Shown here in pieces: positions 42,603-50,794 of a DNA stretch of 64,000 bases. The position numbers were made by a program, and so were the translations under genes. Under the pieces are notes generated by a model. It made no database searches. It saw nothing but the letters and a program-made list of their open reading frames with translations, and had not been told where the DNA came from. Origin of the DNA: Shumkonia mesophila (lineage in GTDB: Bacteria > Pseudomonadota > Alphaproteobacteria > Rhodospirillales > Shumkoniaceae). The stretch's first letter is position 1. Each line of letters opens with the position of its first letter. Where the stretch lies: assembly GCF_026163695.1 (NCBI RefSeq), contig NZ_JAOTID010000014.1, forward strand, positions 1 to 64,000, in the 5' to 3' direction.

Positions 42603-43751
42603 TTAATAGGCCGCCTTCAATACGGCCAAAATCTGCGCTTCGGCCGCGGGATGCGGATTGAACCGCAATTGGATGCTCTTCAGAGCGTCTTTGGCCACCA
42701 AAGGCAGGACGTCTTCTTTCGCCCCGGCATCGCGCAGCCGGATCGGTGTGCCGATGTCTTTCTGAAGTGTGCGAACCGCATCGATCAATTTCTCGGCAGC
42801 CTCTCGTGGATGGTCGCCACGCCTGCTCAGACCTGCTCCAACGCTGAGAGCAGCGTATTTGTTCACGGCGACCCCAACGTTGAAGTCCATCACGAAGGGC
42901 AGAACAATGGCGTTGGCAAGTCCGTGCGGAATGTGAAAATGGGCGCCCAGAGGGCTCGCCAGGGCATGGCACAGGCCGAGATAGGCGGAATTAAAGGCGG
43001 CACCAGCGAGGAACGCGGCCTGAAGCATGTTTTCTCTGTCGATCAGACTCCTGCCGTCTTGGACCGCCTTAGCCAGCGACGAAAAGATGAGCCGGACGGA
43101 GGAGATTGCTAGGGCATCTGTGACGGGCTGCGCAATGTTCGAACAGGCGGCTTCGACCGCGTGGGTCAGAGCATCCATGCCGGTCATCGCAGTCAAGGCT
43201 GGCGGCAGCTTCTCCGTGCAACTGGGATCCAGGATAGCGATCCGTGGAGCAAGGTGAGGGCTGGCGAGAGTGAATTTTTCGTCGTGGTCGGTATCAGTCA
43301 TGACGGCGAACATCGTGACCTCGCTGCCCGAGCCGGCCGTGGTCGGAACGGCAACGACCGGCAGGATGGGTGCCGGCACCTTGTCCACACCGGCGTAGTC
43401 CTTGAGGTGCCCTTTGTGCGTGGCCAGAAGCGAACCCGCTTTGGCCGCATCGAGCGAGCTGCCACCGCCGATACCGATGAATGCGGTCGCTCCGACCGAA
43501 AGCGCCACCTCGGCAATCGCCTGGGCGGTTTTGATGCTGGGGTCCTGTTCGACCGACGAGTAGATGTCGACGGAAAGTCCGGCGGCGGTCAGGCTCTTGA
43601 CGATCTGTTCGGGTAATCCGGTCATCAACAATCCCGGGTCCGTGACGATGAGAACTTTCCGGGCATCGAAGTTTTGTAGCTCTTTCGGGATGTCGTTCAA
43701 TGATCCGGCACCGGACAACATCTTGGTGGGTAGAGAAAAACTGGTAGTCAT
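42603..43751 (-). CDS. Iron-containing alcohol dehydrogenase
   Basis: This 382-residue group III alcohol dehydrogenase has TDPGLLMTGLPEQIVKSL, GIGGGSSLDAAKAGSLLAT (NAD-binding), PTTAGSGSEVTMFAVMTD and MTGMDALTHAVEAACSNIAQ (metal Asp and His). It also has NSAYLGLCHALASPLGAHFH and IPHGLANAIVLPFVMDFN (two more His ligands). The metal site is complete (one Asp, three His). It likely interconverts an alcohol and aldehyde. It converges on the ene-reductase/Ptb-Buk operon and could supply the aldehyde for the acylating dehydrogenase. AAGAAGGGTG precedes the ATG. Confidence 0.93.
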   Translation of the reverse strand: MTTSFSLPTKMLSGAGSLNDIPKELQNFDARKVLIVTDPGLLMTGLPEQIVKSLTAAGLSVDIYSSVEQDPSIKTAQAIAEVALSVGATAFIGIGGGSSLDAAKAGSLLATHKGHLKDYAGVDKVPAPILPVVAVPTTAGSGSEVTMFAVMTDTDHDEKFTLASPHLAPRIAILDPSCTEKLPPALTAMTGMDALTHAVEAACSNIAQPVTDALAISSVRLIFSSLAKAVQDGRSLIDRENMLQAAFLAGAAFNSAYLGLCHALASPLGAHFHIPHGLANAIVLPFVMDFNVGVAVNKYAALSVGAGLSRRGDHPREAAEKLIDAVRTLQKDIGTPIRLRDAGAKEDVLPLVAKDALKSIQLRFNPHPAAEAQILAVLKAAY

Positions 43752-44452
43752 GGAACACCCTTCTTTGCTTGTCGAGGCACGGCTTGAACAGCCCGACTCG
43801 GCCGCATTTCAATTTCTAGAGGCCTTCACCCGGCAATAGGTCCTTCAATCGAATACCTGCGGAGAACGTCCACATCTTGAACGTGGAGAGTTCCTGTCGG
43901 TGTCGTCGCTTGAGCTTTTTATGGGTAATGAATCCGGACGAAGAAGACGGACTGGAGTGATGGCTTTCCGGTGGTTCGAACGGAGCGCGAGTAGGGAGCC
44001 GCGCCCTTTGTTCACAGGCTCGGCTCGTCCCGGTTAGGCGCTTCCCGGGAAGACCAGACGTTTGATGTTGTAACCGGGGTTGACCATGCTGATCGTAGTC
44101 GTCCGTCGCGCCGTTGCCGTGATTGCGGCATCTGGTTGGTAGAGGGAAGCCGAGGACCGACCTCAATACGATAGCCGGTGGCGGTGCTGAAGCCGGCCTT
44201 GGCGAAGGCGGCCGTCTTGCTGTCGGTTCAGCGCAGTGTCAAGAAGGGTCCCTCATTTGACGGTCGGCCACAGCCACCAGGGCGGCAAGAACGGCAACGG
44301 CCATGGCTCCAAAAGCCTCGAATGATCGTGTCCTGGTCACTTCGGCCATTCGTTCAACTCGCAGCCAAAGTCTGCTTCCTACCCAAGGCGCAATCTGACT
44401 CGAGGCAGCCATTTGGCTGAGCATCCCGAGATCGGCGAAAAGGCCTTACATC
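43752..44452. other. Gap with scattered mobile-element remnants
   Basis: The 701 bases contain one recognisable IS21-type fragment (44138-44220) and TCCAC-N9-GTGGA near 43868-43886, an imperfect operator-like inverted repeat about 120 bp upstream of the alcohol dehydrogenase start. The rest shows no supported gene. Confidence 0.4.
44138..44220 (-). pseudogene. IS21-type IstA N-terminal fragment
   Basis: The minus strand reads KTAAFAKAGFSTATGYRIEV followed by GPRLPST, the helix-turn-helix start of transposases whose relatives read AAKAGFSxSTGYRIExDPRLPS. The frame is lost after about 28 codons. Only this short signature remains. Confidence 0.55.
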
Positions 44453-45223
44453 CTATTCTTTGAACCTTTTGGCCAAGTCCGCACTCGAGCGCATCAGCAG
44501 GCTGGTATCAACACCAATGGCGACGAAGGTGGCGCCGAGGTTGAGATAGTGCCGGGCGTCCGATTCAACGGTTGAGAGTATGCCGATGGGTTTGCCGACC
44601 TTATGAATTCGTTCAAACGCGGATTCGATTGTCTTTCTGAGTTCGGCGCTGTCTTCCGGCAGTTTGAGACCGCAATTAGCAGCGAGGTCGGCCGGGCCGA
44701 CGAAGACCCCGTCAACGCCTTCGACGGAGGCGATTGCTTCGAGATTGTCGAGCCCGGCGCGGGATTCGATCTGCACGAGAACGCAGATCTCATCATCCGC
44801 ACGCACCTGATATGCCTGGATTGTGCCGTAACGCGCGGCGCGCATGGCACCAGCCACGCCGCGTTTGCCGGCGGGCGGGTAGCGCGTTGCCCCCACCGCA
44901 TAGACCGCCTCAGCTTCCGATTCGACGTAAGGGATAAGGAGCGTCTGGACCCCGATATCGAGGAGCCGTTTGATGCGAACCCGGTCGTTGGAACTGGGGC
45001 GGACAACCGGAAAAACCGGATAGGCCGCCGCGGTCTGCAGCTTGCGCAGAACATCCCGGTCCGAACTGGGGGTATGTTCCGTATCGAACAGCAGCCAATC
45101 GTAGCCAGCCACCGCCGCCACTTCCGTAGCCGTGTCGCCGTCAAGTGTGCACCAGAGTCCGATCATCGGCTGCTTGTCCAGAAGCGCCGTCTTGAACCCA
45201 TTTTTGAGCAAATCCCGACCCAT
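44453..45223 (-). CDS. hpaI: 4-hydroxy-2-oxoheptanedioate aldolase (HpaI-like)
   Basis: This 256-residue class II aldolase is closely like HpaI: LLDKQPMIGLWCTLDGDTAT, GYDWLLFDTEHTPSS (catalytic His), AAYPVFPVVRPSSNDRVRIK, LLDIGVQTLLIPYVE, ATRYPPAGKRGVAG, CVLVQIESRAGLDNLEAI (metal Glu), GVDGVFVGPADLAAN (metal Asp) and LGATFVAIGVDTSLLMR. It cleaves 4-hydroxy-2-ketoacids to pyruvate and an aldehyde. The ATG at 45221-45223 follows GGAGGAAGCGGC. It is divergent from the IclR gene with the 15-bp palindrome between. It could complete the HpaH branch at 33.2-36.3 kb, though separately regulated. Confidence 0.93.
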   Translation of the reverse strand: MGRDLLKNGFKTALLDKQPMIGLWCTLDGDTATEVAAVAGYDWLLFDTEHTPSSDRDVLRKLQTAAAYPVFPVVRPSSNDRVRIKRLLDIGVQTLLIPYVESEAEAVYAVGATRYPPAGKRGVAGAMRAARYGTIQAYQVRADDEICVLVQIESRAGLDNLEAIASVEGVDGVFVGPADLAANCGLKLPEDSAELRKTIESAFERIHKVGKPIGILSTVESDARHYLNLGATFVAIGVDTSLLMRSSADLAKRFKE

Positions 45224-45306
45224 GCCGCTTCCTCCATTCCGCGAGCGCATTGAGGGTGTTTCGTGACACAAGCTCGGCGAATTTGGCAATTGAAAATGGT
45301 TGTAAG

Positions 45307-45321
45307 TTCCATATTATGGAA
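45307..45321. promoter_or_regulatory. IclR operator, copy A
   Basis: TTCCATATTATGGAA is a perfect 7-1-7 palindrome between the divergent hpaI-like and iclR genes, 22 bp before the iclR ATG. An identical 15-mer occurs at 46807-46821 before the second TctCBA operon. Likely bound by the adjacent IclR. Confidence 0.75.
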
Positions 45322-45343
45322 GAAATACGGAGTTTGATGCGTC

Positions 45344-46153
45344 ATGGAAAAGACCAGGCTGGCCGGTGCGCAAAGTATCGATCGGGCCTTCGATATTCTG
45401 CATCTGATTGCGACCGCCTCCTCACAGGGAATTCGCCTGAAGGACATAAGCGGCAGGACCGGGCTTCCCCAGCCGACAGCGCACAGAATTCTGGCAAAGC
45501 TGCAGGAGCGCGGCCTCATCGAGCGTATTCGGGGCGGCGCGCGGTATGTTATCGGTGGCGAGCTGACCCTTCTGGGGCTCTCCACCGGCGTGCGCCGCTT
45601 TCGCGAACTGGCGGGACCGACCTTGCGAGAATTAAGCGATGAAGTGGGGGACGCGGTCTTCCTGACGGTGCGAAGCGGATTGGATACAGTCTGCGCGGAC
45701 CGCAAGATTGGCAGTTATCCGATCCAGGTTCTATCAATCGAGATCGGTTCCCGCCGTCCTTTGGGGATTAGTGCCAACAGTGTCGCCATGCTATCGCGGA
45801 TGCCCGAGGCGGAAGCGACGGACATTCTGGAGAAGAATGCGGAGAGACTTTCTCCTTTCAAAATGCCGCAGGCCGTATTGCAAGAGCGCATTGCGGTGGC
45901 CCGCCAGCGAGGCTATGTCTACATCAGTCAGGCCATTGTGAAGGGCTCAAGCGCGATCGCCATGCCGGTTTGCGATGTGGTGGGTCGGCCGATTGCCGCC
46001 ATCAGCACAATCGCGGTCCTGTCCCGGCAGAGCAAGAGGCGTTTGCCTAGCCTGATAAGCCTCCTGCACAAGGCGGCTGAAAACATTTCTGAGCTGTCCC
46101 ATCAGGAGGCTGTCAAGGCCGGATCTTCCGAGAAGCCCTTCCCCCGGTTCTGA
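45344..46153 (+). CDS. IclR family transcriptional regulator (TTT/aldolase regulon)
   Basis: This 269-residue IclR protein has a helix-turn-helix region (AQSIDRAFDILHLIATASSQ, ISGRTGLPQPTAHRILAKLQ) and the effector domain DAVFLTVRSGLDTVCADRKI, RRPLGISANSVAMLSRMPEA and SSAIAMPVCDVVGRPIAAIS. The start at 45344 lies just after the palindrome. The same palindrome precedes the TctCBA operon at 46941, so it probably represses both the aldolase and the transporter, with the aldolase substrate or a precursor as inducer. It is followed by IS3 debris, which separates it from the transporter. Confidence 0.9.
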   Translation: MEKTRLAGAQSIDRAFDILHLIATASSQGIRLKDISGRTGLPQPTAHRILAKLQERGLIERIRGGARYVIGGELTLLGLSTGVRRFRELAGPTLRELSDEVGDAVFLTVRSGLDTVCADRKIGSYPIQVLSIEIGSRRPLGISANSVAMLSRMPEAEATDILEKNAERLSPFKMPQAVLQERIAVARQRGYVYISQAIVKGSSAIAMPVCDVVGRPIAAISTIAVLSRQSKRRLPSLISLLHKAAENISELSHQEAVKAGSSEKPFPRF

Positions 46154-46212
46154 CCTTAGCTGCCGCTTGCGCCCGCTATCGAGAAACGGCGGCACGAGCA
46201 GGGCAAAAATAA

Positions 46213-46297
46213 ACACCGTCTCCGGGGCATGCCCCGCAGACGGTGTCGGTACGATTTGATGATCCACCCAAGGCCGAATGTGGCCTGCGGGCGTTAT
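46213..46297. repeat. Hairpin block duplicated from 23865-23969
   Basis: A block starting ACACCGTCTCCGGGGCATG recurs nearly unchanged from 23865-23969, minus about 20 internal bases. It contains ACCGTCT and AGACGGT arms enclosing CGGGGCATGCCCCG, itself a perfect palindrome. It is the 3' part of an IS3-type transposase gene on the minus strand, so the two loci carry relics of the same element. Confidence 0.7.
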
Positions 46298-46555
46298 AGT
46301 TCTGGCGCCAGCGCGGCATACCGTATCGCCCCGCCGCCACCCAACAGCACCACAGCCCGCGATGTGCCGATGACGAACCAGTTTTCGTCGAGGCATTCGT
46401 CGCGGAATTTGCCGTTGAAACTCTCGACATAGGCATTCTGGACCGGCTTATCGGGTTTGATGAAGCGGAGTCCAGCATCCGCAACCATTTGGCGTCCGAA
46501 ACCACCATCCCGCCGAACTTCGACTTCCAGCGGTAAAAGGTGTTCTCCGAAAACA
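46265..46555 (-). pseudogene. Degraded IS3-family element (orfA and orfB pieces)
   Basis: Reading the minus strand, three IS3 segments follow in their natural order: SENTFYRWKSKFGGMVVSDA (OrfA helix-turn-helix, near 46555-46490), KPDKPVQNAYVESFNGKFRD with ECLDENWF (the DDE Glu region of OrfB, near 46465-46353) and NARRPHSALGG (OrfB C-terminus, near 46300). The parts between are deleted and frames are broken. Because order is kept, this is a single element that shrank by internal deletion. Confidence 0.75.
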
Positions 46556-46806
46556 AAAATCCCGTCACTGTCCGGATGTGACTCCGAAAAAAGGCAGTAA
46601 AATTGGCAGCCGAATCGGGCGTCGTTTGCCGGTCGTTAACCGTGCGCGCGTAGGGTCGCCGGCATCGACTCTCCAGCCGGGCGACGACAATGATTCGAGA
46701 GATCATCAAGAGACTGCTTTGCGAGCGATCATGTAGGAATCGGTGTGTCACTGCCAGGGACACGATCATTGTCCGGCTGCGCGAAAAATAGAAAAACTCC
46801 TCAAAA

Positions 46807-46821
46807 TTCCATATTATGGAA
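46807..46821. promoter_or_regulatory. IclR operator, copy B, upstream of tctC
   Basis: TTCCATATTATGGAA is identical over 15 bp to the site at 45307-45321 and lies 119 bp before the tctC ATG, beyond the IS3 debris. The palindrome survived while the intervening DNA was rearranged. Confidence 0.75.
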
Positions 46822-46940
46822 GTTTTGACGTTTCTTTGTTGATTGCGGATTTGAATGCCGTCACTCGTATTATCAGGCGGCGAATGGCATTCGTGTCTTT
46901 GCCGGGAAAGAGGAGAACGTTAACGCTTTAGGGAGGCACT

Positions 46941-47903
46941 ATGCGTAACTTGCTCAAAATTTTGACGGTGGCCGTCGCAAGCGTCATGCCGATGGCTGCT
47001 CACGCTGCCGATTTCCCCACGAAACCGGTCATGATCGTCGTTCCATATCCGCCTGGTGGCAACGTTGACAGCGCAGCACGCATCATCGCGCCGAAAATGG
47101 GAGAGCTGCTCGGCCAGCCGGTCGTCATCCAAAACCGCGCGGGCGCAGGAGGAATGATCGCTGCGCAATATGTAATGGGCGCCAATGCAGACGGCTACAC
47201 GCTGTTCATGGCGGCCAACGGGCCTCTGCTTTTCGCGCCCATGACGATGAAGCGACCAGATGTATATGACTGGAAAAAGGACTTTGCTCCGATTGGTGCG
47301 GTTTCCATTACGCCGATGGTTTTGAGTGTCCGCGCGGACCTTCATATCGACAGCCTGCAGAAGCTTCTGGATCAAGTGGACTCGAAAGGTCTGCTGATGG
47401 CGTCACCGGGTGCTGGCACGACCAATCACCTTGCCGCCGAGTTGATGATGGAGAAATCCGGCAAGCAATGGCGGATCGTTCAATACAAGGGCAATGCACC
47501 GGCTGTTACGTCTCTGCTCGGCGGGGAAACGGCCTTCAGCTTCGACCAGATTTCGGTTATTTTGCCGCATATCAAGGAAGGTGTGGTTGTTCCGCTTGTT
47601 GTTACCTCGGATGAACGCGTACCGACGCTTCCTGATGTCCCGACCTTTAAGGAGGCTTCTAAACTCGGCTTTCAGGCCGTGACATTCACCGGTTTGCTTG
47701 CTCCGGCGAAAACGCCCGACGACGTCATCAATGCCATTTCGAAGGCCCTGACTGTAGCTTTGTCCGACAAGGGCGTGCAAAAACAGTTTGCAGATCTGGG
47801 TTCGCTGACGAAAGTGACGACACCGGCGGAATTTAAGAGCTTTCTGGGTGAAATCGACGACACTTGGCGTCCGGTCGTCCAGAAGGTCGATACTGGCCGC
47901 TAA
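46941..47903 (+). CDS. TTT transporter periplasmic receptor (TctC/Bug family), second system
   Basis: This 320-residue receptor has a signal peptide (MRNLLKILTVAVASVMPMAA, cleavage near AHA-AD). The mature protein begins FPTKPVMIVVPYPPGGNVDS, then LGQPVVIQNRAGAGGMIAAQ, FAPIGAVSITPMVLSVRADL, GTTNHLAAELMMEKSGKQWR and KTPDDVINAISKALTVALSD. It captures a carboxylate for the TctBA proteins encoded next. It differs widely from the receptor at 17763, so its ligand is probably different. It is preceded by the IclR operator at 46807; GGGAGGCACT precedes the ATG. Confidence 0.93.
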   Translation: MRNLLKILTVAVASVMPMAAHAADFPTKPVMIVVPYPPGGNVDSAARIIAPKMGELLGQPVVIQNRAGAGGMIAAQYVMGANADGYTLFMAANGPLLFAPMTMKRPDVYDWKKDFAPIGAVSITPMVLSVRADLHIDSLQKLLDQVDSKGLLMASPGAGTTNHLAAELMMEKSGKQWRIVQYKGNAPAVTSLLGGETAFSFDQISVILPHIKEGVVVPLVVTSDERVPTLPDVPTFKEASKLGFQAVTFTGLLAPAKTPDDVINAISKALTVALSDKGVQKQFADLGSLTKVTTPAEFKSFLGEIDDTWRPVVQKVDTGR

Positions 47904-47927
47904 ACGCTTCGTTGGATTGCAACTAAA

Positions 47928-48374
47928 ATGAGAAATTCCCTCCGGTTTGGCCGGCGTGCCGACCTCGTGTTCTCCTGTGCCCTCTTGATACTCGGCGCTG
48001 TCGTGACGCTGGCCGGGTGGCATTATGGCCTGGGATATCATCTTAATGACATCGGGCCCGGCGTTTTTCCCGTCGGGCTCGGTGTTCTTCTGATGGTCTT
48101 GGCGCTTATGTCTTTGCGGGAAGCATCTGGCTCGAGGGAAGCACACCGTATCGCACCTGTGTTGTTTATTCCGCTTGGCATCATCGCTTGGGGTTTGCTG
48201 ATCAATACAGCAGGCCTCCTGGCAGCCACGATCGCGCTGATCGCGCTTTATGTCTTTGGTGAGCCCCGCTTGAAGCCGTTCGGCGGAGCCGTTCTCGCAT
48301 TGTCGCTGACAGCGGCCGGCTACGTCTTATTCGTGCTTGGCTTGAAGCTTTCACTACATGTTTTCTGGGGCTGA
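47928..48374 (+). CDS. TTT transporter small membrane subunit TctB, second system
   Basis: This 148-residue membrane protein has four hydrophobic segments of TctB/DUF1468 type: DLVFSCALLILGAVVTLAGW, LNDIGPGVFPVGLGVLLMVL, PVLFIPLGIIAWGLLINTAG and GAVLALSLTAAGYVLFVLGL. It forms the permease with TctA, whose gene starts 3 bp after its stop. Confidence 0.88.
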   Translation: MRNSLRFGRRADLVFSCALLILGAVVTLAGWHYGLGYHLNDIGPGVFPVGLGVLLMVLALMSLREASGSREAHRIAPVLFIPLGIIAWGLLINTAGLLAATIALIALYVFGEPRLKPFGGAVLALSLTAAGYVLFVLGLKLSLHVFWG

Positions 48375-48377
48375 ATC

Positions 48378-49913
48378 ATGAGCATATTGAGCGATCTTGC
48401 GTCCGGCTTTGGAATCGCGCTGACCTGGCAGGCGCTCTCCATCTGCTTTAGTGGCGTTCTGCTTGGCACATTCGTTGGCGCTCTTCCCGGCATCGGCGCC
48501 CTGGCGGCTATTTCGCTTTGTCTTCCGCTGACTTATTACATGGAGCCGGTTCACGGGCTGATATTGCTCTCCGGCATTTTCTATGGCGCGCAATACGGCG
48601 CCTCGACATCGTCAATCCTCTTGAACATCCCCGGCACGCCGTCCGCTGCGGCGACCTGCCTCGATGGTAACCCGATGGCCAGGAGCGGCCGGGCCGGTCA
48701 GGCTCTCTTTATCGTGACGTTGAGTTCCTTTTTCGGTGGGTCGGTTGCCATTCTGATCCTCGTTGCTTTCGCGCCGCCGCTTGCGAAGTTCGCCCTGAGC
48801 TTTGGTGCGCCTGAGTATTTTGCTGTCATGCTGCTCGGCCTGATCGCCGCTTCGACTGCGTCTCTCGGTTCTGCTGTAAAGGGACTGGCGATGGTGGTGC
48901 TGGGATTGATCTTCGGAGTGGTCGGAACGGATGTAACGTCAGGCACCTATCGTTTAGCGCTCGGATTTGTCCAACTGACGGATGGCATCAGCCTTGTTGC
49001 CATGGCGATGGGTCTTTTCGGTATCGCAGAGGTACTGGCCAGTCTGACCCGGCCCGAAGTAAAAATGCCGACCGACAGCAAGGTCTTTAGCTTGCGGCAC
49101 CTCCTCCCGACGCGAGAGGAAGCTGTACGGGCTGTGAAACCGGCCGTGCGAGGCTCGCTGATCGGTTCGTGGATTGGCGCACTTCCAGGCACCGGTCCCG
49201 CCATCGCCGCCTTTCTGGCCTATGCGATCGAAAAGCGCGTATCGCGGACGCCCGAGCGTTTCGGCACGGGTGCGGTGGAAGGGATTGCAGCACCGGAGGC
49301 GGCAAACAACGCTTCGGTTCAGGCGGCGTTCATTCCGACATTATGCATTGGGATTCCGGGCGACGCGGTTATGGCTTTCATGCTGGGCGCGATGATCCTG
49401 CACGGCGTTGTTCCCGGTCCGCAATTGATCCACGAACAGCCGGACCTGTTCTGGGGGCTGGTGGCCAGTTTCTGGGTAGGCAATATTCTGCTTGTCGTTT
49501 TGACCTTGCCGCTGATCGGTGTCTGGGTGAAGGTTCTGGCCATACCGCGTCAGATCCTCTACCCGACGATCATTTTCCTGATCTGCGTCGGGGTCTACAG
49601 CGTCAACAGCTCTGTTTTCGACGTGTTCATCGCCATCGTTTTCGGCCTGCTTGGCTACATGATGTCGGTGCTGAAATATCCAGCAGCTCCGGTTTTGCTC
49701 GGTTACATACTCGGGCCGCTGGTCGAGGAGAATTTCCGCCGGGCGCTGTTCATTTCCAACGGCGATTTCACCACCTTTGTCAGTTCTCCCGTGTCCGCCG
49801 GTTTCCTGCTGATGTCCGTTCTTGCCCTGGTTGTGCCGCCGATTCTCAATATCAGGCGCAAGCGGCTGCTAAACGACAGGCAATTGAACGTAAGCCCATT
49901 GGAGTCTGATTAA
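48378..49913 (+). CDS. TTT transporter large permease subunit TctA, second system
   Basis: This 511-residue TctA protein shows LLGTFVGALPGIGALAAISL, FYGAQYGASTSSILLNIPGT, ATCLDGNPMARSGRAGQALF, GSLIGSWIGALPGTGPAIAA, ERFGTGAVEGIAAPEAANNA, FIPTLCIGIPGDAVMAFMLG and PVLLGYILGPLVEENFRRAL. The glycine/proline signatures are complete in both halves, so it should be functional. Together with the preceding TctC and TctB it forms the second TTT transporter of the window. Confidence 0.93.
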   Translation: MSILSDLASGFGIALTWQALSICFSGVLLGTFVGALPGIGALAAISLCLPLTYYMEPVHGLILLSGIFYGAQYGASTSSILLNIPGTPSAAATCLDGNPMARSGRAGQALFIVTLSSFFGGSVAILILVAFAPPLAKFALSFGAPEYFAVMLLGLIAASTASLGSAVKGLAMVVLGLIFGVVGTDVTSGTYRLALGFVQLTDGISLVAMAMGLFGIAEVLASLTRPEVKMPTDSKVFSLRHLLPTREEAVRAVKPAVRGSLIGSWIGALPGTGPAIAAFLAYAIEKRVSRTPERFGTGAVEGIAAPEAANNASVQAAFIPTLCIGIPGDAVMAFMLGAMILHGVVPGPQLIHEQPDLFWGLVASFWVGNILLVVLTLPLIGVWVKVLAIPRQILYPTIIFLICVGVYSVNSSVFDVFIAIVFGLLGYMMSVLKYPAAPVLLGYILGPLVEENFRRALFISNGDFTTFVSSPVSAGFLLMSVLALVVPPILNIRRKRLLNDRQLNVSPLESD

Positions 49914-50064
49914 AACCGGCAGGCTGCTAAGGTCAGAACCGCCCGGCCGACTACGGCAGTTTCTGTTGGAAATGTGAGGATTGCTGCGGGGATGACTTCC
50001 TGATTCAATTCTCCTGGGAACGGGAGGAAGCGGCGACGATGGGCGAACGGGCGGTCTCGCCCAT

Positions 50065-50190
50065 CGCTGGTTCTGCCGCCTCGGCCTGGAGGGAACGGTC
50101 CCCGATCATTCGACCTTCTCGAAGAACCGACACGACCGCTTCCGCGATGGCGACCTGTTGCGGCGGCTGTTTGGGACGACGGCGGCGTGT
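50065..50190 (+). pseudogene. IS1182/IS5-type transposase fragment (DUF772)
   Basis: The plus strand encodes RWFCRLGLEGTVPDHSTFSK followed by NRHDRFRDGDLLRRLFGTT. This is the DUF772 region of IS1182-like transposases, in which LExxVPDHSTFSKNRHxRFR is highly typical. No catalytic domain follows in frame. The rest of the 49914-50340 interval shows no supported gene. Confidence 0.7.
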
Positions 50191-50340
50191 TGCATAGCAG
50201 AAGATCTGGTCGGCGGGGCATGATTAATCATGCCGTCACATCGTGGGACAGAACAGCCTAGAACAGTTGTGCGGCAGCTTGGAATGCCAACCGATATGGT
50301 TTTGAGCCACCGATTTGAAGCATTAGTCATCTGATTTTTC

Positions 50341-50521
50341 TCCCTCGTTTTTGGGACCGACTACTCCCTGTTTATCGACTTTGTTTCCCTGCCAAGGGAT
50401 AAAAGTTCCTTGTTCTGTCCCTCAGGGAAATTGCCGGTTTAGCCTATTTAAGTCAGGGGGTTAGAGTGGAGATCCAAGTCCATAAAAGGTCGGATTCGCA
50501 GAAATTCCCTGTATTTTCCCT
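50341..50521. repeat. Cluster of TCCCT/AGGGA motifs in an AT-richer stretch
   Basis: TCCCT occurs at 50341, 50365, 50386, 50418, 50506 and 50517, and its complement AGGGA at 50395 and 50424, eight occurrences within 181 bases. Spacing is irregular, so this is not CRISPR. Similar TTCCCTG-rich segments occur beside insertion elements in alphaproteobacteria. Possibly a terminal or regulatory part of an element; its function is unknown. Confidence 0.45.
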
Positions 50522-50794
50522 GATTAACAGGCAGCAAAGACCAGAGACGGGTTCGCGCCAGACTGCCTGCACCGCCATTTTTAACAAGTAACGCTTTGAT
50601 TTTGCTTGTTAATATGTCTGAAAATTTCATTCTACCCATCAAGCGAACGCGGCTTCAGGCGAACGAACGCGCACGCTGGCGGCGTAGCTCCGGCGAGTCA
50701 ATGGGTCGACGGCATTCGACGCCATTGCTTCTGCTTCTTGGGCAAGCGGGCAAGCCGTGTGGTGTGGTCAGCGGCGGTGGGCGGAGGCGAGCAG

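Noticed and set aside
42126-43112. Plus-strand frame opposite the alcohol dehydrogenase
   Set aside because: The right part is antisense to a clear alcohol dehydrogenase and the left part has no recognisable homology.
50341-50521. CRISPR array
   Set aside because: Repeats are 5-7 bp with irregular spacing and both orientations; no conserved repeat unit or cas genes.
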